Assembly: GCA_038503035.1 (NCBI GenBank)
Contig: JAVSML010020428.1
Span: forward strand, 240,682 to 304,681
DNA length: 64,000 nt
Source: Crocodylus rhombifer
Taxonomy: Eukaryota; Chordata; Crocodylia; Crocodylidae
Direction of reading: 5' to 3'
A program made the position numbers and the translations under genes. Positions 56,027 to 64,000 of this stretch are shown in pieces. The notes below the pieces were generated by a model that was not told the DNA's origin, ran no database searches, and worked only from the letters and a program-made list of their open reading frames with translations. Every line of letters begins with the position of its first letter. Position 1 is the stretch's first letter.

Positions 56027-57261
56027 AGAGTGTGAGTGAAAGCAAGGAGAAGGGCACTTCCTGCAGCCTGCTGGAGAAGCTGACACCCCCAATCATCACA
56101 GAGGAGGCTGGCGAGTACACCTTCCTGAAAGAGACAGGCTCTGTCAAGGCTTTCCAGGCTGACAGCAGTGAAACACCCCTGCTCAAATCATCTGACAGTG
56201 AACGGTCATCCTGTGGGTCTGGCTCTGCCAATGGGGCTCTCTATGCAAAAATTGCCCGCCTCTCTAAGCAGTCCAAGGATGAAGATGAAAATACAATGGA
56301 TACCAAAAGCTCTGTCATTAGTGGCAAACCTCCCTCTCCTGAAAGAATCAAACCTCCTCCCCCAGATCCATCCACAAAACCCAAAGTGTCCTGGATTCAT
56401 GGAAAGTACAATGCCAACCAGTCCAATTCATTGCCTGCTCCCAGTAGATCCCCAGAGAGGGCACTCATGCAGCCTGATTGCTCTGAGCCCACCCAGGGCT
56501 TGGCCAAGAGAAAGAGAAGCCCAAGTGAGACTTCAGCTAGCCTGCATGGCAAAGCTGATGAAAAATGCAGCATGAGAAGCAAAGACAAAGCACAGAAACA
56601 TCTGAAAGAGTTGAATTTTCCAGAGAACAAAGCCTCCCTCTGTGGGGAGCCTCAGCTACCATCCAAGCCCAAACAAAGGAACAAAACTAGTTCAGAGCAG
56701 ATGGAGAACATCAATGGAGCTGTCCAGAATGCTCTCAAAAAGATTGGTAGCTACCATCCAGAGAAGAAAGGAGGGGAAGGCAAGGAGGCCCCTAAGAGTC
56801 CCAATCTCAGTAAGCCACGCTCTGAGACCATTCATCCCCATTTGTCTTCAGAGGCAGCCACTTTACTAGCTGCACAACTGAAAGAAAAAACTCAGAGCCT
56901 CAACAAGGGTGACAGCAGCACTAGGCAAAATGGAATGAGTCCCTTGCAGTCCCAGAGGGAGAAACCCACCCCTCCACAGAAAGCCAAGCGTTCAGTGGCT
57001 ACCAACAACCAGAAATCCAGCAAGCCAGTGCTTCCCACCTCCCCCAACTTGCAAAAACTGATCAGCCCTGTGTCAGAGACCATGGTCAGTGAGACGAAAA
57101 GGGCAGAGAAGCAAAATTCCAGCAGCAGCCAGGAGCAGGCACCCCTGAGTGACCAGACCAGCAAGAAAATACCTATTAAAAAGCCCCCAAGAAAGAAGAG
57201 TAGGGAAGCCACCTTGGAGCAGCCCAAAGCAGCCATAATGCCCCCTCAGATGGTGCAGTAG
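56027..57261 (+). CDS. SCARF2: SCARF2 terminal coding exon, C-terminal tail and stop codon
   Basis: Acceptor CTTTTACAG ends at 56026. The exon starts with AG, which completes GAG (Glu) with the G left by the previous exon. It encodes 410 further complete residues and stops at TAG 57259-57261. Landmarks in order: an acidic Ser-rich start (SVSESKEKGTS), SSDSERSS, GALYAKIARL, a proline cluster SPERIKPPPPDPSTKPKVSW followed by IHGKYN, a basic KRKRSPSE motif that resembles a nuclear localisation signal, EAATLLAAQLKEKTQSL, REKPTPPQKAKRS, and a basic C-terminus KIPIKKPPRKKSRE. These islands occur in the same order in mammalian SCARF2, while the linkers between them are more Lys/Ser/Asn-rich here and less Ala/Gly/Pro-rich than I recall in mammals. 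The tail is likely disordered and rich in SH3-type proline motifs. No frameshift or internal stop is present. Confidence 0.96.
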
Positions 57262-58290
57262 TAGAGACCCATGGGCCCCAGGCCCTGACTCTGGCCTACT
57301 ACCACATTGAATATCTGTTGGATGGGAGGAAGCAAGTCTGCAGCTGGGAGCAGGTGCTGGAGAAACTTCAAAACCTTCTCTCTGTCATGTCCCAGGGTTT
57401 TGGACTCCCTTGTCTATCAGAGATGCTTGTCCCAATGCTGAAATGTGCCCCATACCATGTATCCTCTTCTCTGCATGGTTCTGGGCAACTCACATTGCAT
57501 GTCTCATTGGCAGAGAGAGGGACCATATATAGCTGTCCTTGTGTGGGAGGCTTGGCCAGCTTGTCTTGTCTGCCTAGGAACCTGAAGAGCTATGTGAGGC
57601 TCTGAGCAGGGCAATGCCCTTTTTATAGCAGTATTATTGATTGTATAAGCAGTGCTTGTTTTACTAGAAATACCCATGTTATATTCTGCAATAATGGATT
57701 AGCTTGCTTCCTGTATTCTAGTCCAATCTCTCAAGTGTCCTTGGTAAATGGCAGCAAGAGGCCAAGGCTTCTGCTCCACATATTAGAGCTGCAGATGAGA
57801 CCTAGATCAGCCTTTCCATGTTGCTATCCATGTGCCCAGGGCCTTAGAAAAAGCTTGGTCCCATGTGCCTTCCACCTGCATTTCTTCTGCAGAGCAGAGC
57901 TGACTCCAGCTGTCTCCAAAGCCTGTATGATCCAGAGTGGTGGAGTAAAGTGATCAGTGCGTAAACTCAAATAAGGTTTAGTTTGAGTTGCTTCCTTGCC
58001 ATTTTAGCTTTTTATTTTCTGGAGATGTAGACTCTCCTGAGCACTGTCATCCTCTTTAAGCATGCTGCTTTGGTCAGTGTGGGTCGAGCTGGTTTCGACC
58101 ATCTAAGGATGTTTCTTTTGGGGACAGCTATGAATAAGAACCTGTTTGTGGCCTAACTTGAAGATACTGTTCAGAGACACCGTCCCAACTAAGGGGTCCC
58201 ATCCAGTGGAATTGGATGGAGTGACTTGGTACGACAGAGTCTGACATCTTTCCAGAAAGTTTTCATAATAAAAGTGTGTTTCTTGTCTCT
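57262..58290 (+). other. SCARF2: SCARF2 3' untranslated region
   Basis: Sequence after the SCARF2 stop codon with no recognised repeat and no convincing reading frame. It runs about 1 kb to the first good polyadenylation signal, AATAAA at 58267-58272, followed by a G/T- and T-rich stretch (58273-58296) of the kind that binds cleavage stimulation factor. The exact cleavage site is inferred. A second AATAAA at 58744-58749 could serve a longer transcript. Confidence 0.7.
58267..58272 (+). promoter_or_regulatory. Polyadenylation signal of SCARF2
   Basis: A canonical AATAAA lies 1,005 bases after the stop codon. It is followed within 30 bases by a GTGTGTTTCTTG-type downstream element. The position fits a vertebrate 3'UTR. 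Confidence 0.7.
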
Positions 58291-59345
58291 TTTGGGTGCT
58301 TCCTCTTCTTCATACCTTCTGCTAACCAGTACATGCTATCTGCCTGCTTTGATTTTCACATTGGGTAGCTTTTATTTTAATTTAATGTTTAGCAGTGTGA
58401 ACCCCCCTGATCCCCTAAGCAATTCATTCTCTCACAGTGGGTCAATGGACTTTCTGCAGCTTTAAGGGTAAGAATTTAAGGGGTGGCTGTTAGATTCTAA
58501 GGAGAACCCAAGGAAGAGGTGCTCAATGGCTCCTTAAAGAAGCAGTGTTGAAGGCTGGTTGGGGAAAGGGAGAAGGGATGGTGAGTTGTAACATTTCCTG
58601 TTGGGGCATCCTGGACAGCAGAGCATAGCATGAGTCCTGGGGCTCCAGGAAGGAGGGAGGAGCATTTAACCCGGGGATGCTGGAAGACCTGGCGAGACAC
58701 TATTACCCTCAATGTAACATGCCACATATTCAAATTAAAGCTCAATAAAAACAAGCTGCAAAGATAGTCTACATTTAACAAGTAACATCTGTAAGGCTGG
58801 ATCACCATTTTTGCAGTATGTTGTCAACTGATTCATTGCCTGAAGGTATGGCATGGTGCAATGTATTGCTGCATTAGCACATTAATCACATTTTAAATGT
58901 TGCTTTTGCTGGGGCCTTAATTGACTGTCACCCCTATCACAGAAATAGCTGTATTTCAGTGAACCACAGAGTCACATTCAGTACCAGTTCTCATGCAGCA
59001 CTATGGAAATGTTTACATTGTTACCTCCTCCTTATAGGCTTTAGCTGGTTGGGCTGAACCTGAAGCTGTTTCTTGATTTGGGCTTTCTCCCACTGCTTCT
59101 CTGAGGAAGTAGGGCTAGGCTGTGCCACCTAGCCTAAGTGCCTTTGTGTGCACAAGGCAAGTATGGTATCAAAAGGAGGAAGAAAATAGAGGGGAAATGA
59201 AGTTGGCTGCATATTGCAATCCTAAAACTTCCAAAATCAAATGCCAAACCCCCCAAAACCCATTAAGTCCAGGACTGGTAATTATAGACAGCAGAGCCAA
59301 ATGTGCAGTAGCCATCCCTAGCTCTCCTGCAGTGACAGAATTCTG
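58291..59345. other. Downstream flank of SCARF2, nothing recognised
   Basis: Includes a second AATAAA at 58744-58749. No exon or transposon ends identified. Confidence 0.3.
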
Positions 59346-59349
59346 GATC

Positions 59350-59565
59350 ATTGTGGGCTTGTTGACACATTTCCTAATGCACATTAAAAGTAGTACCTCC
59401 AATGTGAGTACTGCATATGTGTGTTTTGCAAGTGACAATATGCAGTAACCTATTTTACTATGTATTAGCATATTTCCCCAGTTTTTTACACAATGCTTTT
59501 ATGCAGAGTAAAATAGATTACTGCAAATTAAAGCACACTTGTACATGTTCCCTATATGTAACAGT
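59350..59565. mobile_element. MITE-like element, family B
   Basis: Left part gggcttgttgacacatttcc with ctaatgcacatta; right part gcacacttgtacatgttccc. The interior words (gcagtaacctattttactat) match other family copies. Boundaries approximate. Confidence 0.6.
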
Positions 59566-59627
59566 GTTGCTCTCTGTGACTTTGAGATAAAGAACCAGAT
59601 CAGTTAACATGGAGACTGTAGCATACA

Positions 59628-59945
59628 TGGCATGTCTACATGAAACACTTGACTGCTCGTTAGCATAGTTTACTGCAGAGTAAGCACACATGTCTATACG
59701 AGCCCCTGCCCTGGCAGTCACACATCACTGGGGGAGGGCCCCTGCAGCTGCCCATCCTTCCTGCCAAGCTCCCCAGCTACACTCTCCACCAGCAGCTTGG
59801 GCAGCCCAGGCCAGCAACTGCCTCACCAGTTGTGGTGCCCCACATGCCACCAAAAGGCATGGCTGGCCATGACACCACCAGCTGCCAACAGCACCAGCTC
59901 CTCCCCAGGGGTGGGGGATCAGCCAGCACCTTCCTGCCACACCTC
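59628..59945. mobile_element. MITE-like element, family B, left arm plus G/C-rich filler
   Basis: The left arm catggcatgtctacatgaaa with tagtttactgcagagtaagc is clear. It is followed by C-rich filler, and the right arm is missing where a CR1 begins at about 59950. Confidence 0.55.
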
Positions 59946-59949
59946 ACTA

Positions 59950-62313
59950 TCTAAGGATACTGCCCAGAGCCACACACTGTGCCCAAGAGCCATGGGGAAT
60001 AAGCAGGAGGAACTCACCCTTCTGCTAGCTAGCAAAAACCCAGACCTAGTGGGGCTCGTGGAAACCTAGTGGGATCCTCCCCATGACTGTGCTGTGGATA
60101 TCGAGGGCTACAGGCTGTACAAGCGAGACAGAGCAGGGAAAAAATGGTGGGGTGTAGCACTCTACGTCAAAGAGCAATACGTGTCCTCAATGATCAGGAT
60201 GGAGTCAGAGGAGGGGCAAACTGAGGGACTCAATAATGGGCGTCTACTACAGACTGCCTCACCAAGAGGATGAGCTAGACCTGGAATTCTCAGGTCAGCT
60301 CATGGAGGCTGTAAAGTCAAGGGACATGGTTGACCTAAACTAACCAGACATCTGCTGAGAGGAGCAGTCAGCCAGGTCTGACCGCTCAGGTAGGTTCCTA
60401 GCCAGGATATAGGACCTCCACCTAATCCAGGAGGTGCATAGTCCCACCAGGGGAAATGCCTTGCTGGACTTGGTCCTTGCCACCTGGTGAGGGGTCTGTG
60501 GGTACTCAACCACCTGGGTGACAGTGATCATCACCTGCTGGAATTTACTATCCAGTGCAGGGTGGTGAAAGCAAGCAGTAAGGCAAAATTCCTCAACTTC
60601 AGGAAGGCCGGCTCCAATGAACTAAGATTAGTAGGAGAAGCATTGGGATCTCAGAGCGTCAATGAGATGGGAGTCCAAAACAGGTTGTTGTTCCTCAAGA
60701 GATGATCCTCCAAGCTCAAAGGAAGTCAGTCCCAATGCGCACCAAGGGGAGCAGGAGTGCTAAAAAATCCCTATGGCTTGACAAACGCATCCAGGAATGC
60801 CTGAGGGCAAAAAAGGAGCTGTACAAACAGTGGAAGCAAGGGACTATCACCAAGGAGGATTACACCTCCATTGCTTGTGACTACAGGGAGGCATTAGGAA
60901 GGCCAAGGCAAAGATGGAGATAGGGTTAGTGACCAGAATTAGGAATAACAAAAAGTCCTTTTTCAATTACATAGGGAGTTAGAAGGTGGCACCGGGTATT
61001 GTGGGGCCCCTACAGAACGGGCTTGGCAATCTGATGATTGCAGCAAATGAAAAAGCTGACCTCTTGCAAGGGCTCAGCAGGGAGGTAATGCTCAGGGGCA
61101 ACCAACATGGGTTCATTGAGGGCAGATCCTGCCTGACTAACTTGGTTTCCTTTTATGATCAGGTCACAAAGTCCCTGGATGAGGGCATCAAGGTGGATGT
61201 CATCTTCCTGGACTTTAAGAAGGCCTTTAACACTGTTTCCCACCACAGTCTCTCAAAAAAACTAGGTGACTGTGGCATTCATGCCTACACAGTCAGATGG
61301 GTGGTAAACTGGCTGGAGGGATGTGGGCAGTGGAGTCCCCCAGGGCTCGATCCTGGGGCCTGTACTGTTCAACTTCTTTAGCTGCGATCTGGATGTGGGG
61401 GTGGAAAACACACTGTCCAAATTTGCTGATGACACCAAGATGTGGGGTGAGATGGGCACACTGGAAGGGAGGGACAGAACCCAGCTAAATCTAGACAGGT
61501 TACAGAGGTGGGTGGATGAGAATAGGATGGAATTCAATGTAGACAAGTGTAGGGTACTGCATCTAGGGGGAAGGAACCAGAAACACACCTATAGGCTGGG
61601 GAACTACCTGCTTGTCACCATGGTGGCAGAAAGGGATCTTGAAGTTATTGCTAACTCCAGGATGAACATGAGCTGCCAATACAAGGAAGCAGTCAGTAAG
61701 GTTAACTGCACTTTGTCGTGCATCTACAGATGCATCACAAGCAGGTCTAGGGAGGTGATCCTTCCTGTCTATGCAGCATTGGTCAGGCTGCAGTTGGAGT
61801 ACTGCATTCAGTTCTGGGCATCGCACTTCAAGAGGGATGTGGCTAGCATTGAGAGGGTCCAGAGGAAAGCCACTTGCATGATCAGAGAGCATCAGGCCAG
61901 GCCCTAAGAAGAGAGGCTGAAGGGCCTGAATGTATTCAGCCTCCACAAGAGAAGGCTGAGAGGGGATCTGGTGGCCATTAACAAACTCACCGGGGGGGAC
62001 CAGTGGGAAGTGGGTGAGGCTTTGTTCCCCCAGGCACCACCAGGGGTTACTAAAAATAAAGGCCACACACTGTTAGATAGAAGGCTCAGGCTGGACATCA
62101 GGACACATTACTTTACAGTTAGGGCTGCCAGGCTCTGGAATGGATGCCCAAGGGAGGTGGTGCTCTCTCCTACCTTGGGGGTCTTCAAGAAGAGGCTGGA
62201 CAAATATTTGACTGGCGTGTTATGACTCCGCCACTCATTCCTGCCCGGGGTAGGGGGTTGGACCTGATGATCTGTTTAGGTCCCTTCCAACCCTAAGCAC
62301 TATGAAACTATGA
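59950..62313 (+). mobile_element. CR1 LINE, endonuclease to 3' end, with internal deletions
   Basis: Endonuclease text (GNKQEELTLLLASKNPDLVG, IEGYRLYKRDRAG, GVALYVKEQ) is followed by stops, then LNHLGDSDHHLLEFTIQCRV and the linker KQWKQGTITKEDYTSIACDY. At about 61068 the frame jumps from ANEKADLL to [20 protein letters not shown], skipping the start of RT. RT continues with [17 protein letters not shown], a second deletion at about 61318, [35 protein letters not shown] (catalytic Asp pair present) and LVRLQLEYCIQFWASHFKRD. The C-terminal tail runs to ESPTLGVF-like text and actatgaaactatga at 62300-62313. Confidence 0.88.
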
Positions 62314-63947
62314 CTGTGGAGAGCCATCATCCATGCCAGTTCTGGCCATGTAGTAAACCTCGCATGGAAGGGAGGGCCTTCCCTGTCCCAGCCCTAGCCC
62401 CTGCCGCCAACCCCTGCCCCCAGCCCCTTCCCCCTCCCCACATGACCTGCTCACACTCCTCTGGCCCTGGGTTCCACCCCACAACAAACAGAGAGGCAGG
62501 AGACAGTGCCAAATTTATTGAGCAGCAAATGCCCCCACAGCTAGGCAGGGACAGGCTTCTCACACGTTGATAAATGTATCAACCTGTGGGAGGAGAAAGA
62601 AGGACAATGAGGTCTGGAGCTGCAGCAGCAGGTGCTGGCAGAAGCCTGGCCTGTCTTGCCTTTGGAACGGGGCAGGGGAGGCATGCTGCCTCAGGCTAGC
62701 ACCCAGTGGCCCACCAGCCCAGGAGAGTGAGTGGGAATGGGAGGCTCAGCCAGCAGCTGCCTGGGCCTGGGCCTGGGCCTGGGCCTGTCCACCTGACGTA
62801 CCATGGATCCTGGGCACCCATGCATGCCCAATCCCTGATCTGAAGCTGGGCACTGCATGGCCCCTGGTACAGAGCATCTTATCTCAGAAATGTTGCCAAG
62901 TCACACAAACAGCTTTTTTTCTCATGCCTCTCCAGGCCCTGCAGCTGCACATGGGGGGAGAGGCAACTCAGAAGAAATCTCAGGTTCACCAATACCCACA
63001 GCAGGGGCCCTGTGGATGTGCTGGCTCTGCCAGAGGAGGATCCTGGACAGGACCCTCCTCCTGGACCACCTGGTCATGGCACCAGAGGACTGACTTGTGG
63101 ACAAATGGGCCTGGCTGGAAGAGGACTTGGCCTTCCAGGACAGGTGGCAGGTGCAGGATGTGACCTAAGATGCACAGGACTGGGAGGACCAGGAGTTCTG
63201 GGTGCAGCACCTGGCCCTGGAGTGTGAGTTGGTGGAGACAATGCAAGAGCACACTGTGGTCCTTGGCAGGGCAATGCAGGCCATGGATGGTGACCACTGG
63301 GTACTGGACACCATTCTGGCTCTGGAAGTCACCTTCATGCCACCCACTGCCCAGCCCCCAACCCTAGCACTGCCTGCCCCCTGGCAGCCACCAGACTCTG
63401 AGAAGTAGGCTCCCACATTGGCCTGGAAGTAGGTATGGCACCACCTCCAGCAGGCAGGAGCCCCTGGCCCAGTCCACACTCCAGGTCCAACATCACCCAG
63501 TCCCCCTGACTGGGCCCAGGCCTTCCACTCACCACAGTTCCACATGAGTTCAAAGCCAAATCTACCTGCAGAAGGGCCAGTACCACACACTGGACCTGCT
63601 GGCTCTGGGCACCAGCTGATGGAAGTACAGCCACCTGTACCAGGGGAGCACTGGCCACTGTCACCCCTGGGTGAGTCCCCAGCCCAGCATACTCACCACA
63701 ATGTGTACATCTGCAGGGAAATGGCCAGAGGCCAGGGTGCTGGCCTCCTGTCCCAGGGCTCTGCTCCCTAGGCACCCCCACCCTACAGTCTCATACCCCG
63801 AGATGGCACACAAAAGGAAAAAGTACATAGTTTTCATGGGAAAGAAGGTTTTTTATTGGGTAGGGTAGTTGAGGGGCTTTGTTTATTGAGAGGGGAGGAG
63901 GGTTCTGTTTGTTGGGGAGGGTGGTTCTGTTTGATGTGATGGGAATA
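62314..63947. other. G/C-rich downstream segment, family not recognised
   Basis: Contains a short gggcct hexamer array (62764-62788) and the decayed frame described separately. No terminal repeats found. It may be another DNA transposon interior or the remains of a processed gene. Confidence 0.35.
62857..63408 (+). pseudogene. Decayed reading frame of unknown protein
   Basis: One frame reads through with only two stops (about 63091 and 63166). The text looks protein-like and partly helical: CWLCQRRILDRTLLLDHL, VDKWAWLEEDLAFQDRWQVQ, then WEDQEFWVQHLALECELVET and MQEHTVVLGRAMQAMDG. The Trp/Glu-rich helical character resembles the C-terminal part of Myb/SANT-like accessory proteins of some DNA transposons, but I cannot assign it. 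It could also be chance in G/C-rich DNA. Confidence 0.35.
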
Positions 63948-64000
63948 GATTTCATAGACATTAGAGCTAGAAGGGACCTCATAAGATCATCAGGTCCAGC
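63948..64000 (-). mobile_element. CR1 LINE 3' end, continuing past the window
   Basis: The plus-strand text tagatttcatagacattaga followed by gctagaagggacc is the reverse complement of the same CR1 subfamily 3' tail seen at 49108 and 10776. Cut by the window edge. Confidence 0.8.

Noticed and set aside
54387..57261. Assignment to SCARF1 or MEGF10/11
   Set aside because: The tail motifs (FDTTDEGPVYCVPHE, KPKVSWIHGK, KKPPRKKSRE) are those I know from SCARF2; SCARF1 and the MEGF proteins lack them.
62567..63163. 198-residue plus-strand frame as a host gene
   Set aside because: Starts in a gggcct repeat, has no family resemblance and is in a different frame from the more protein-like decayed reading.
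1..64000. CRISPR arrays, operons, rRNA or functional tRNA genes
   Set aside because: None seen. Repeats are transposon-derived, and the tRNA-like boxes at 14.3 and 26.5 kb lack a full cloverleaf.

Overview
This is vertebrate nuclear DNA, most likely from a sauropsid and probably a crocodilian, with a turtle as the main alternative. The grounds are a dense load of CR1 LINEs from several subfamilies in both orientations, hAT-type and MITE-like DNA transposons, Ty3/gypsy and LTR remnants, and one spliced host gene. Crocodilians are known to carry a MITE-like family called Chompy. One of the two MITE-like families here may be it, but that needs a library comparison. Nothing bacterial is present: no operons, CRISPR arrays or structural RNA genes.

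The only host gene I can support is the 3' part of SCARF2 (scavenger receptor class F member 2) on the + strand. Three coding exons are visible: 1635-1756 (juxtamembrane basic segment), 54387-54539 (conserved cytoplasmic block) and 56027-57261 (long proline- and lysine-rich tail with the stop codon). A 3'UTR follows to a polyadenylation signal at 58267. Both exon joins are phase 1 and restore the conserved protein exactly. The signal peptide, EGF-like repeats and transmembrane exons must lie before the window. The intron at 1757-54386 is about 52.6 kb, and much of it is transposon sequence.

Layout of the large intron: 1.8-3.3 kb C/T-rich intron; 3.3-7.0 kb Ty3/gypsy pol (+) meeting a gag fragment (-), with a MITE-like insertion inside the RT; 7.1-8.2 kb hAT-like copy; 8.4-13.4 kb CR1 patchwork; 13.4-16.0 kb mostly unassigned; 16.0-25.6 kb MITE-like elements and several CR1s, including a three-layer nest and a 400-base N gap; 26.9-29.6 kb a long CR1 (-); 29.96-31.44 kb a complete hAT element with an exact 8-bp target duplication; 32.13-32.59 kb a solo LTR with an exact 5-bp duplication; 33-40 kb MITE-like and unassigned DNA; 41.1-44.3 kb an L1/Tx1-like LINE with an insertion; 44.5-45.1 kb a ~150-bp tandem repeat; 45.97-46.89 kb a complete MITE-like element; 48.0-52.6 kb a near full-length CR1 containing another CR1. 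Downstream of SCARF2 lie MITE-like pieces, a CR1 at 59.95-62.31 kb, and an unrecognised GC-rich segment with a decayed reading frame.

I found no previously undescribed multi-gene system. The notable content is the expanded SCARF2 intron and the datable series of nested, inverted and rearranged transposons inside it.
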